Shown here piece by piece: positions 22,703 through 30,075 of a stretch of DNA of 64,000 bases. Origin of the DNA: Longitalea luteola (GTDB taxonomy: Bacteria; Bacteroidota; Bacteroidia; Chitinophagales; Chitinophagaceae). The notes under the pieces were generated by a model. The model did no database searches and was not told where the DNA came from. It saw nothing but the letters and a program-made list of their open reading frames with translations. The DNA lies in the NCBI RefSeq assembly GCF_017356035.1, contig NZ_JAFIQX010000012.1:62001-126000 (forward strand), written 5' to 3'. The position numbers and the translations under genes are program-made. Positions within the stretch are counted from its first letter, which is position 1. Every line of letters begins with the position of its first letter.

Positions 22703-23566
22703 ATGATGACCGCAGCCTTACAATCCTTCCTAAAACAATTGTTGAAGGAAGAAACAATAGTACAGTATACCGCCTTAGGCGGCGGATCCATCAATTATAC
22801 CTACCGCATTACTACCAGTAAAGAAAATTTTTTCTGTAAGATCAATAAGTATTCATCCTTTCCCGGCATGTTCGAAGCCGAACGGGCGGGACTGGAATTA
22901 TTGGCCAGTAAACAGGTCATCCGTATACCGCGGGTAATAGCTGCAGGCCGTATTAACGACAACCAGGTGCTATTGTTGGAATGGATCGAACAGGGCTTAC
23001 GGACCGATGCATTCTGGACAAGTTTTGGTGAACAACTGGCCGCACTGCATCATATTCAGCAAAAGCAGTTTGGACTGAACACCGATAACTATATGGGCGC
23101 ATTGCCGCAAAACAATCAACCGGCTGAGAACTGGGTTGATTTTTTTATACAGAAACGGCTGCAACCCCAGCTAAAACTCGCAGTTGACCATCATTTGCTG
23201 GAACCTACGCACGTGAGCCGGTTTGAAAAATTGTATCAACAGCTGCCTGCTGTTTTTCCGGTTGAACCAGCCTCCTTATTACATGGCGATCTCTGGAGCG
23301 GGAACTTTTTATGTGATGTGCAGGAGAAGCCGGTTTTAATTGATCCGGCAGTGTATTACGGTCATCGCAGTGTAGATATGGCTATGACCACCCTGTTTGG
23401 CGGTTTTGACGGCCTCTTTTATGACAGTTACCAGTATCATTTTCCGTTACCTGCCAACTACCGGGAACAATGGGAGATCTGTAATTTATATCCGCTGTTG
23501 GTACACCTGAACTTATTCGGCAAAAGCTACCTGGCCGATATATTAGATACAATCCGGCGGTATTGA
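22703..23566 (+). CDS. Fructosamine/ketosamine-3-kinase family protein
   Basis: 287 residues with an aminoglycoside-phosphotransferase-like kinase fold. The N-terminal lobe has GGGSINYTYRITTSKENFFCKIN (nucleotide loop and Lys). The catalytic loop is LLHGDLWSGNFLCD (about 193-206) and the metal-binding part is VLIDPAVYYGHRSVDMAMTTLFGGF. The family phosphorylates fructosamines on glycated proteins, leading to their deglycation. The partial ATGATG start allows a start one codon later. It follows rfaE1 on the same strand, but about 190 bp of repeats separate them, so an operon is uncertain. Confidence 0.88.
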   Translation: MMTAALQSFLKQLLKEETIVQYTALGGGSINYTYRITTSKENFFCKINKYSSFPGMFEAERAGLELLASKQVIRIPRVIAAGRINDNQVLLLEWIEQGLRTDAFWTSFGEQLAALHHIQQKQFGLNTDNYMGALPQNNQPAENWVDFFIQKRLQPQLKLAVDHHLLEPTHVSRFEKLYQQLPAVFPVEPASLLHGDLWSGNFLCDVQEKPVLIDPAVYYGHRSVDMAMTTLFGGFDGLFYDSYQYHFPLPANYREQWEICNLYPLLVHLNLFGKSYLADILDTIRRY

Positions 23567-23576
23567 TTTGCGTTAT

Positions 23577-23672
23577 AGGCTGAAGGCTGAAGGCTGAAGG
23601 CTGAAGGCTAAAGGCTGAGGGCTAAAGGCTAAAGGCTTCAGCCTATGCTACAGCTTCGGCGGACGTAGCAAG
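23577..23672. repeat. Heptad array (AGGCTGA) plus GCTAC/GTAGC hairpin
   Basis: Units AGGCTGA, AGGCTAA and AGGCTGAGG start 11 nt after the kinase gene's stop. The array is followed by a hairpin GCTAC (23647-23651) / GTAGC with AGCTTCGGCGG in the loop. The same unit, in the reverse orientation, follows the minus-strand dapA gene at 25021-25099. Confidence 0.8.
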
Positions 23673-23824
23673 GCGCAATTGCAAGTATTATGTAATAAGA
23701 AGCAAGTAATAGATAATACGAGATGACCACTGTTGCAAGCTATTGCTTAAATTTGTGTAACGAAATGCAGCAGAATGACTTATAGTAACGTCTTAAACAA
23801 AATGATAACATCTTAACCGATTGA

Positions 23825-24736
23825 ATGCTGGCTGTAACGATCCTGGGAAATAATTCAGCGCTGCCGGCCTATGACCGGCATCCCACGTCGCAGGTAGTGA
23901 CGTTGGATGACAATTTATTCCTGGTGGATTGTGGAGAAGGCACGCAGCAGCAATTGGCCAAATACCGCATTCGCTGGTCACGCATCAATTATATTTTCAT
24001 TTCTCACCTGCACGGCGATCATTATTTTGGTTTACCCGGATTTTTGCATAGCATGGGTTTGCTGCATCGCGAGCATGACCTGCATTTGTTTGCCCCGGCG
24101 CCTTTAAAGCAGATCCTTGACCTGCAACTGGAAGCCGCCTCCAATGTATTGCCCTACACGCTGCATTTTCATCCGCTGGAAGGAGAGGGTGTGATTGTTC
24201 AGAACGATAAGTTCAAAGTAACCTGTTTTGCCACCAAACACCGCATACCCTGCTGGGGTTTCCGGTTCGACCAGGTGCGGGCGCCCCGGCGAGTGAACCC
24301 CGAGAAAGCCATTGAATATGGCGTTCCGGCTGCTTTTTACGACCGGTTAAAATGGGGAGCCGATTATACCAATAAGAACGGCGAACTCATCAGGAACGAA
24401 TGGGTGACCAATCCCGGCGCCAAGCCTTTATCATACGCATACAGTGCCGATACCATTTTTGATGAATCCCTCATAGAGAAGTTCAGCGGCGTAGATCTGT
24501 TATACCACGAAACCACTTACTTAAAAGAACTGGATAAAAGAGCCGCACTGCGCTTTCATTCCACTACAACACAAGCCGCCTGCATAGCCAAACAGGCCAA
24601 AGTAGGCCGACTACTCATCGGGCATTTCAGCTCGAAATATGACAAGCTGGAAGTGTTTGAGCAGGAAGCTTGTGAAGTGTTTCCTGATACCAGTCTGGCC
24701 TTGGAAGGAGTGACTTTTAGAGCGATACAACGATGA
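23825..24736 (+). CDS. rnz: Ribonuclease Z
   Basis: 303 residues, normal for bacterial RNase Z. The metallo-beta-lactamase zinc motif HLHGDH lies near residue 60 (FISHLHGDHYFGLPGFLHSM). The substrate-binding and second metal motifs follow, including FATKHRIPCWGFRF, SYAYSADTIFDESL, LLYHETTYL and HSTTTQAACIAKQAKVGRLLIGHFSSKY. It removes the 3' trailer of tRNA precursors, making the end to which CCA is added. The N-terminus MLAVTILGNNSALPAYDRHPT is the expected beta strand, so the ATG at 23825 fits. A heptad repeat begins at its TGA. Confidence 0.95.
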   Translation: MLAVTILGNNSALPAYDRHPTSQVVTLDDNLFLVDCGEGTQQQLAKYRIRWSRINYIFISHLHGDHYFGLPGFLHSMGLLHREHDLHLFAPAPLKQILDLQLEAASNVLPYTLHFHPLEGEGVIVQNDKFKVTCFATKHRIPCWGFRFDQVRAPRRVNPEKAIEYGVPAAFYDRLKWGADYTNKNGELIRNEWVTNPGAKPLSYAYSADTIFDESLIEKFSGVDLLYHETTYLKELDKRAALRFHSTTTQAACIAKQAKVGRLLIGHFSSKYDKLEVFEQEACEVFPDTSLALEGVTFRAIQR

Positions 24737-24951
24737 ACGCTTAACGCAAAACGCCCAACGCGGAACGCCCAACGCAAAACGCCCAACGCCGGACGCTGAA
24801 CGCGGAACGCAAAACGCAAGCGCCCAACGCAAAACGTCTGAACGCTGAATGCCAAACGCGGAACGCTGAATGCCAAACGCAAAATGCGGAACGCTGAATG
24901 CCAAACGCAAAATGCGGAACGCTTACGCTAAAGCTTCGGGGGCGAAGCAAC
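24736..24951. repeat. Heptad array (AACGCNN), rnz downstream region
   Basis: About 195 bp of 7-nt units AACGCGG, AACGCAA, AACGCCC, AACGCTG and AATGCCA, starting at the last base of the rnz stop codon. Longer-period copies (AACGCTG-AATGCCA-AACGCAA blocks) occur near the end, a sign of later block duplication. It closes with a GCTTCG/CGAAGC hairpin near 24932-24951. Open frames on the minus strand here are artefacts. Confidence 0.9.
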
Positions 24952-24963
24952 AATACCTAATTA

Positions 24964-25008
24964 AAAAGCCAAACAGGAAATTCAAGTAACACTCCCTGTT
25001 TGGCTTTT
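24964..25008. terminator. Bidirectional terminator between rnz and dapA
   Basis: AAAAGCCAAACAGG (24964-24977) and CCTGTTTGGCTTTT (24995-25008) are exact complements. The flanking A- and T-runs serve both strands, fitting the convergent rnz (+) and dapA (-). Confidence 0.88.
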
Positions 25009-25020
25009 GTATGTATCGTG

Positions 25021-25099
25021 GCCTCAGCCTTTGGCCTTCAGCTTTGAGCCTTGGGCCTTAAGCCTTATGTCTTCAGCTTTGAGCCTTGTGCCTTAAGCC
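25021..25099. repeat. Heptad array (CCTTAAG / CTTTGAG), dapA 3' end
   Basis: Exact period 7: CCTTCAG, CTTTGAG, CCTTGGG, CCTTAAG, CCTTATG and so on. On the dapA strand this reads as AAGGCTTAAGGC-type units and overlaps the dapA stop codon at 25093-25095. It belongs to the same unit family as 23577-23640. Confidence 0.85.
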
Positions 25100-25977
25100 T
25101 TTTTCAAAAATGCTTTCACTTTTTCATGCAATCCTTCACTCAACGGCACCATCGGCAGTCGCAGGTAATTTTCGAGTAGGTTCAACTCGGTCATGAATGC
25201 TTTGACCCCGGCGGGATTGTTTTCAGCAAACATCAGATCATAGGCTTCAATCAGCACATCGTTCAACGACTTGGCTGCTTTGAAATCGCCTTTCAGGCAC
25301 TGGCGCACCATGTGTGTGAACTGTTGCGGGAAGGCATTGGCAGCTACGCTGATCACGCCATCCATACCACAGGCAATTTGCGGTAATACCAGGGCATCAT
25401 CGCCACTGACCACCAGGAAATTTTCAGGACGGTCGCGCAGGATCTGCATACACTGGGCCATATCGCCGCTGGCTTCTTTTATACCACCGATATTAGCCAC
25501 TTCATTGGCGAGGCGCAGGGTAGTGGCTGCCGTCATATTGCGACCGGTACGGCCTGGCACATTATACAACAAAATAGGTTTCGGTGAAGCGGCAGCAAGC
25601 GCTTTATAATGCAGGAAAATACCTTCCTGGGAGGGTTTGTTATAATAAGGGCTGGCGCTTAAAACAGCAGTGGCTTTATCTAACGGAAAAGATTCCAGTT
25701 CTTTAATTACTTCAGGCGTATTGTTGCCGCCAATGCCTACTACCACCGGTACCCGGTTATTCACTTTTTCGTAGGTAAAGCGAATGATAGCGATCTTTTC
25801 TTCTTTGCTGAGACAGGGAGTTTCGCCGGTAGTGCCCAAAGTAACCACATATTCAGCGCCACCATTGATAACGAAATCTATGATCTTGCTTAAAGCATCG
25901 AGATCAACTTCTGAGTTTGATTTGAAGGGGGTGACCAGCGCCACGCCGGTGCCGTATAATGATTGACGAAGAGACAT
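25093..25977 (-). CDS. dapA: 4-hydroxy-tetrahydrodipicolinate synthase
   Basis: 294 residues, typical length. The motifs are GVALVTPFKSNSEVDLDAL at the N-terminus, TLGTTGETPCLSKEE (substrate carboxylate-binding Thr pair), SPYYNKPSQEGIFLHYKALA (catalytic Tyr) and GIKEASGDMAQCMQIL (Schiff-base Lys). It condenses pyruvate with aspartate semialdehyde, the first committed step to diaminopimelate and lysine. The start MSLRQSLYGTGVALVTPF agrees with the family. accA lies upstream on the same strand with a 188-nt gap that contains a short GGCGGAAAAG/CTTCCCGCC-type stem, so the two may be separately expressed. Confidence 0.96.
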   Translation of the reverse strand: MSLRQSLYGTGVALVTPFKSNSEVDLDALSKIIDFVINGGAEYVVTLGTTGETPCLSKEEKIAIIRFTYEKVNNRVPVVVGIGGNNTPEVIKELESFPLDKATAVLSASPYYNKPSQEGIFLHYKALAAASPKPILLYNVPGRTGRNMTAATTLRLANEVANIGGIKEASGDMAQCMQILRDRPENFLVVSGDDALVLPQIACGMDGVISVAANAFPQQFTHMVRQCLKGDFKAAKSLNDVLIEAYDLMFAENNPAGVKAFMTELNLLENYLRLPMVPLSEGLHEKVKAFLKKA

Positions 25978-26165
25978 AACTTTTAGGTTGAACCCCGACT
26001 GTTATCGGAGCGTTTTAGGTTTTGGCTTTTCCGCCAGGCGGGAAGGCCGTTTAAATCTGGAAATAGCTGAGTAACGATAAGGTGTAACAAGTGAGTGCGG
26101 GGGCTACCCACCTCGGGCGGATATGCATTCAGATCCATGCGGTGGTGTACAGGTTCACCAGGCTA

Positions 26166-27143
26166 TCAAGCCGGTAATTCATCCCAGAAGCCCATCTTGT
26201 TAAACTTATCGATTCGCTTTCGAACACGTTCTTCGGGATCCATCTGTTTCAGCTCATTGATGGTGTTAATGAGGTATGGCTTTAATAAGCTGGCAGCTTC
26301 ATCATAGTCCCAGTGGGCGCCGCCAACAGGTTCGGGAATGATACCATCAATTAATCCAAATTCATACATATAATCGGCAGTGAGTTTTAATTGTTCGGCT
26401 GCTTTTTCTTTCTGGTCCCAGCTACGCCAAAGAATAGAGCTGCAGCTTTCGGGTGAAATAACAGTGTACCAGGTATTTTCAAGCATGAACACTCTATCGC
26501 CTACGCCAATGCCCATGGCACCGCCGGAAGCGCCTTCGCCAATGATCACACAAATTACCGGTACTTTCAACCGCATCATTTCGTAGATATTCCGGGCGAT
26601 GGCCTCACCCTGTCCTCTTTCTTCCGCTTCGAGGCCTGGGTAGGCGCCGGGCGTATCGATGAGGGTAATAACCGGTTTATTGAACTTTTCAGCCAGCTTC
26701 ATCAGGCGCAGCGCTTTGCGGTATCCTTCCGGATTGGCCATACCAAAATTACGCAACTGGCGTGCCTTGGTATTGATACCTTTCTGCTGCCCTATCATCA
26801 TAACCGTTTGACCGTCAAGGGAGGCAAATCCGCCTACCATGGCTTTATCATCTTTTACATTCCGGTCTCCAAACAACTCCACGAAATCGGTAGTGAGTTT
26901 GGAGATATATTTCATGGTATAGGGACGGTCGGGGTGACGGCTCAACTGCACTTTTTGCCAGGGCGTAAGGTTTTGCGTAATGGCCTTACGGGTCTCCAGC
27001 ACCCTTTCTTCCAGTTTCTTAATAGGGTCAGTCAGGTCAAGTTTGCTTTTTTCGGCCTTTTGTTTCAAGCCTTCTATATCATCAAAAAGATCTTTGATCG
27101 GTTTTTCAAAATCCAGGAACTGACGGTTTTTATCTTGCGGCAT
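26166..27143 (-). CDS. accA: Acetyl-CoA carboxylase carboxyltransferase subunit alpha
   Basis: 325 residues, matching AccA. It starts [20 protein letters not shown] and shows the carboxyltransferase features [19 protein letters not shown]-type core ([20 protein letters not shown]), [26 protein letters not shown] and [20 protein letters not shown], where the paired Gly stretches form the oxyanion holes. With AccD it transfers the carboxyl group from biotin to acetyl-CoA to make malonyl-CoA for fatty acid synthesis. AccD is not in this window. A possible promoter box TAATTTTA lies about 20 nt before the ATG. Confidence 0.96.
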   Translation of the reverse strand: MPQDKNRQFLDFEKPIKDLFDDIEGLKQKAEKSKLDLTDPIKKLEERVLETRKAITQNLTPWQKVQLSRHPDRPYTMKYISKLTTDFVELFGDRNVKDDKAMVGGFASLDGQTVMMIGQQKGINTKARQLRNFGMANPEGYRKALRLMKLAEKFNKPVITLIDTPGAYPGLEAEERGQGEAIARNIYEMMRLKVPVICVIIGEGASGGAMGIGVGDRVFMLENTWYTVISPESCSSILWRSWDQKEKAAEQLKLTADYMYEFGLIDGIIPEPVGGAHWDYDEAASLLKPYLINTINELKQMDPEERVRKRIDKFNKMGFWDELPA

Positions 27144-27603
27144 ATGCAGTGATAATAAGCTGTAAAATTAAGGGATGAAGGATTTTTTATGAAAGTTTTC
27201 TATAAACACCTGTTTACATATGACCACCTGCAAAATCAGGGATTGGGCAGGAGTTTTAGTGAACAGCAGACCGTTTATACAGAACTCGTTGTAACTGAGC
27301 GGTATTAACGAATCAACCGGGGTATTTATGATACGCTTTCCTGATTTAAAGGCTGCAAATGTATGAGTATTACGGGAAATCAGCCGTATAGTGGAAAAAC
27401 GATGGGAGTTGGACCAATAACTCATTGATTACAAGCCTTGTACCTGTCAATTTTTCAAAGCTGGGTAATCGCCTTTATGCATTTTTTTCACAAAAAATGA
27501 CAAAATTTAAGTAACCGGCCGGCTGGCATACTGCTTGAAAAAGGGTTAATGATCGTAATCTTATTATGCTTTTGTTTATTAAACCATTCAAAAACATAAT
27601 ACC
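27144..27603. other. accA-hsp20 divergent intergenic region
   Basis: No supported gene up to 27603. A minus-strand 85-codon frame (27168-27425) has no recognisable family and lies in the accA upstream region. The part before 27603 contains a promoter-like sequence for the small-ORF/hsp20 unit. Confidence 0.4.
27535..27563 (+). promoter_or_regulatory. Candidate promoter of the small-ORF/hsp20 unit
   Basis: TTG at 27535-27537, an 18-nt spacer and TAATCTTA at 27556-27563 (four of six consensus positions of TAnnTTTG). It lies about 40 nt before the first short ORF. No CIRCE-type inverted repeat was seen. Confidence 0.45.
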
Positions 27604-27729
27604 ATGACAAACCATTTCACACACCCGCTTACCAGTTGTATCAGCTTAAAGCCTCCACCAATGCAGGCAGCAGTGTTCAGAAGCCTTGTAGAGAAAAACC
27701 TATTGAATGATCGCTTATCATGTAATTAA
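27604..27729 (+). CDS. Short ORF, 41 aa, upstream of hsp20
   Basis: ATG at 27604 to TAA at 27729; starts MTNHFTHPLTSCISLKPPP and ends RLSCN. It is not recognised. It has two cysteines, is moderately basic and has no membrane segment. It lies about 40 nt downstream of a promoter-like sequence and only 2 nt before the next short ORF, which suggests translational coupling. It could equally be untranslated leader of hsp20. The only support for it is the tight spacing and shared strand. Confidence 0.4.
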   Translation: MTNHFTHPLTSCISLKPPPMQAAVFRSLVEKNLLNDRLSCN

Positions 27730-27731
27730 GT

Positions 27732-27854
27732 ATGAGAACACGCTTAAGCCATTGGTACAACCAGTTCTGGATGCCCATTAAATATTATACGCATTATTTG
27801 TTCAGGAGCATCCGTAAAAAAGATCAGGACGATAACCCATTTATAATTTTTTAA
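27732..27854 (+). CDS. Short basic ORF, 40 aa, upstream of hsp20
   Basis: ATG at 27732 to TAA at 27854; starts MRTRLSHWYNQFWMPIKYYT and ends DDNPFIIF. It is rich in Tyr, Trp, Phe and Arg/Lys, as many short stress peptides are, but it matches no family I know. It starts 2 nt after the preceding short ORF and ends 73 nt before hsp20. The reverse strand is also open over part of this stretch, but that frame runs into hsp20 and is not favoured. Confidence 0.42.
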   Translation: MRTRLSHWYNQFWMPIKYYTHYLFRSIRKKDQDDNPFIIF

Positions 27855-27913
27855 AGAATAAGCCGGCAGTTCCAGCTGCTGGTTATATAAACAATATTTA
27901 AAAACATTATTAT

Positions 27914-27922
27914 AAAAGGAGG
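27914..27922 (+). promoter_or_regulatory. Strong Shine-Dalgarno of hsp20
   Basis: AAAAGGAGG ends 5 nt before the hsp20 ATG at 27928. It is a near-perfect anti-16S match. Almost no other gene of this window has one, in line with Bacteroidota ribosomes that mostly ignore the Shine-Dalgarno. Confidence 0.8.
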
Positions 27923-27927
27923 AAGTT

Positions 27928-28386
27928 ATGACAAACATCATGAAAAGAGACAGCGGTCGCCAGCCCGCCAATTTTGGAAGTGTAGTTGATCAGATCTTCC
28001 AGAATAATTTATCACGCTTCTTTGACGACTCTTTCTGGGGATTTGGCGGCGATGTAGATCGCAAGGTGCCCGTAAATTTAAAGGAAACCGATGCGAGCTA
28101 TGAAATGGAACTGGTAGCCCCGGGTTTGCGGAAAGAAGACTTTCAGTTGAACATTTCGGGTGATATGCTTACCATTTCATTTGAAGACAAGAAAGAACAA
28201 AAAGAAGCCAATGAAGGATGGATACGGCAGGAATACAGAAAACGTTCGTTCAGCCGCAGCTTCCATTTGAATGACGCCATTGATACAGATAATATATCGG
28301 CCCATTATGAAAATGGAATACTGCAGGTGACGCTGCCCAAGAACGAGAAGGCGAAACAACGTTCAAAGATCATCAACGTTGAGTAA
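27928..28386 (+). CDS. Hsp20/alpha-crystallin family small heat-shock protein
   Basis: 152 residues. The N-terminal arm (1-45) includes IFQNNLSRFFDDSFWGFGG. The alpha-crystallin domain runs about 46-140: KVPVNLKETDASYEMELVAPGLRKEDFQL, the FSRSFHLNDAIDTDNISAHYENGILQVTLPK core with the A-x-x-x-n-G-x-L motif, and a short C-terminal tail with QRSKIINVE (IxI-like contact). It is an ATP-independent holdase that binds unfolding proteins during heat or other stress. Expression is probably strong when transcribed, given the consensus Shine-Dalgarno. A terminator follows 24 nt after the stop. Confidence 0.95.
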   Translation: MTNIMKRDSGRQPANFGSVVDQIFQNNLSRFFDDSFWGFGGDVDRKVPVNLKETDASYEMELVAPGLRKEDFQLNISGDMLTISFEDKKEQKEANEGWIRQEYRKRSFSRSFHLNDAIDTDNISAHYENGILQVTLPKNEKAKQRSKIINVE

Positions 28387-28407
28387 TTGTATTTTAAAGC
28401 TTAATAA

Positions 28408-28437
28408 AAGCCCCGACGTGACCGCCGGGGTTTTTTT
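28408..28437 (+). terminator. Rho-independent terminator after hsp20
   Basis: A CCCCGACG/CGCCGGGG imperfect stem (28411-28430) is followed by seven T. Confidence 0.82.
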
Positions 28438-28566
28438 ATTTATTAGTGTTTCGGTTCTTGCAACCGGAAGATGATACTTTTAAGTTGGCAGGTGTTCATG
28501 ATCAGCAGGTAACAATCTAACTATAATACGTTAATTTCCGACAATCCCGTCCTTTCACCACTTAGT

Positions 28567-28944
28567 ATATTTGTAACCGGTATGCTGCGTTGTCTTCGGT
28601 AAGGGCCGACGGGGAACCGGAGGTTGCTGTAGGCATTGACTGGTCGAAGTACTGCAGTCATGATGTGCCGGCTACACGTATAACCGGCAACAGCAAACTG
28701 GTTCAGCTGCAGGTATAATCCCAATCCTGCGCCGCCCCACAAGCAGGTTACACTCGATTTCATGAACAACAGTAATGAAAATACAACTATTGCTTTATTT
28801 GCCATTGATGGCGCCAGGGTCTTTGAGGCAAACACGACTGGCATGCGCTATATTATTGATCCCACCTTTTTAAAGACAGGAACCTATCTTGTAAGGGTCA
28901 AAAACGCGACAACAGATCAAACCCGGAAATTGATCGTTCAGTAA
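28567..28944 (+). pseudogene. Remnant of a T9SS-secreted protein (C-terminal sorting domain)
   Basis: Two adjoining frames read as one protein tail. Frame one runs to a TAA at 28716-28718 and ends with GNSKLVQLQV. The next frame continues with NPNPAPP, QVTLDFMNN, LFAIDGARVF and GTYLVRVKN, ending TRKLIVQ at 28944. This is a type A T9SS sorting domain, in which YPNPA is followed by a beta-sandwich and a basic KLIVQ-like end. Removing one A from the TAAT near 28716 restores VYPNPAPP, so a single-base insertion caused the break. Upstream of about 28567 no further coding sequence or signal peptide is visible; the cargo domain is gone. Confidence 0.75.
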
Positions 28945-28969
28945 AATATATTTGTTTTTTCAATGTAAA

Positions 28970-28998
28970 AAAGGAACTATATGAATGGTAGTTCCTTT
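28970..28998. terminator. Terminator-like hairpin after the pseudogene
   Basis: AAAGGAACTA (28970-28979) is the exact complement of TAGTTCCTTT (28989-28998), flanked by A-rich and T-rich bases. It probably ended the former secreted-protein gene. From 28999 to 29208 I see no supported gene; a 63-codon minus-strand frame (28977-29168) overlaps this hairpin and has no family. Confidence 0.7.
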
Positions 28999-29208
28999 GT
29001 GTTTAAGCACAGGTAATTGTATAGTAAATAAGCGTCAGATGTTAAGTAAGCCATGGCATATCGTTTGCCGCAATAGGTACAGACTTTCATATACATTATT
29101 ACATTACCCAGGTAATAACTGAAAGGCCCGGTAGCAGGTGGGGAATCAAAACTCTCCGCATACACCATCGTTTTTTCACCGGGTATTTATTTACTCAAAA
29201 ACATTGTT

Positions 29209-30009
29209 ATGGAAAGAAACCCGACCTACACGCTGATAACCGGCGGCACAATGGGCATTGGATATGAGCTTGCAAAAATATTTGCCAATCATGGACATAA
29301 CCTGATCATCGTAGCACGCGATGAAAGCGAGTTGGCGCTAACATCCAGGGAATTGCAGGCTCTGGGTGTTGAAGTGATCACAATCCCGAAAGACCTGTTC
29401 CAAAAGGAAGCCGCCTTTGAATTATATGATGACATAAAAGAAAGGGGGTTGGTGGTCGACATCCTCGTTAATAACGCCGGGCAGGGGCAATACGGCCAGT
29501 TTGCAGAAACCGATATTTACCGGGAGCTGGACATTATACAACTGAATATCTCTTCACTGGTAGTACTTACCAAGTTGTTCCTGCAAGATATGTTACAACG
29601 TGGTGATGGAAAGATCCTGAACCTTTCTTCGATAGCCAGTAAGGCGCCTGGTCCCTGGCAGGCAGTATATCATGGCACCAAAGCATTCGTGCAGTCTTTT
29701 ACCGAAGGTGTGCGTAATGAAGTAAAGGGTACGGGTGTAACGCTTACCGCCCTGTTACCAGGCGCCACGGATACCGATTTCTTCAGAAAAGCAGAAATGG
29801 AAGAATCGAAAATAGTACAGGAAGGTAAACTCGATGATCCCGTGAAAGTGGCAGAAGATGGATACGAAGCGCTCATGCGGGGCGATGATATGGTGATCTC
29901 GGGATTGAAGAACAAATTAAATGTTGCCATGAGCAATATAATGCCTGATGCCGCCGCAGCAGAGAACATGAATAAAAAACAGGAACCCGCAAACGAAAGG
30001 CGGAAATAA
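29209..30009 (+). CDS. Short-chain dehydrogenase/reductase (classical SDR)
   Basis: 266 residues. The NAD(P)-binding motif is TGGTMGIG (about 9-16), followed by the IIVARDESELALTSREL basic segment that suggests NADP preference. NNAGQGQYG (about 91-99) and the catalytic Ser plus YxxxK (SSIASKAPGPWQAVYHGTK, Tyr about 153, Lys about 157) are present. The C-terminal tail (about 240-266) is polar and Lys/Glu-rich. The substrate is unknown. It ends 66 nt before treZ on the same strand; co-transcription with the trehalose genes is possible but there is no evident functional link. Confidence 0.92.
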   Translation: MERNPTYTLITGGTMGIGYELAKIFANHGHNLIIVARDESELALTSRELQALGVEVITIPKDLFQKEAAFELYDDIKERGLVVDILVNNAGQGQYGQFAETDIYRELDIIQLNISSLVVLTKLFLQDMLQRGDGKILNLSSIASKAPGPWQAVYHGTKAFVQSFTEGVRNEVKGTGVTLTALLPGATDTDFFRKAEMEESKIVQEGKLDDPVKVAEDGYEALMRGDDMVISGLKNKLNVAMSNIMPDAAAAENMNKKQEPANERRK

Positions 30010-30075
30010 CGAAAGGCGACAAAAACAAGTGCCAGGACTGGCATGTATTTTTAAATATTAATAGCTTAAAAAACA

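Noticed and set aside
24556-24953. Minus-strand frames rich in RLAFSVP/FALGV
   Set aside because: They read through the AACGCNN array and the 3' end of rnz in antisense.
27168-27425. 85-codon minus-strand frame upstream of accA
   Set aside because: Occupies the expected accA promoter region and has no domain or signal.
28521-28844. 107-codon minus-strand frame
   Set aside because: It is antisense to the T9SS sorting-domain remnant, which gives the better explanation.
28977-29168. 63-codon minus-strand frame with two Cys
   Set aside because: It ends inside a terminator hairpin and has no recognisable family.
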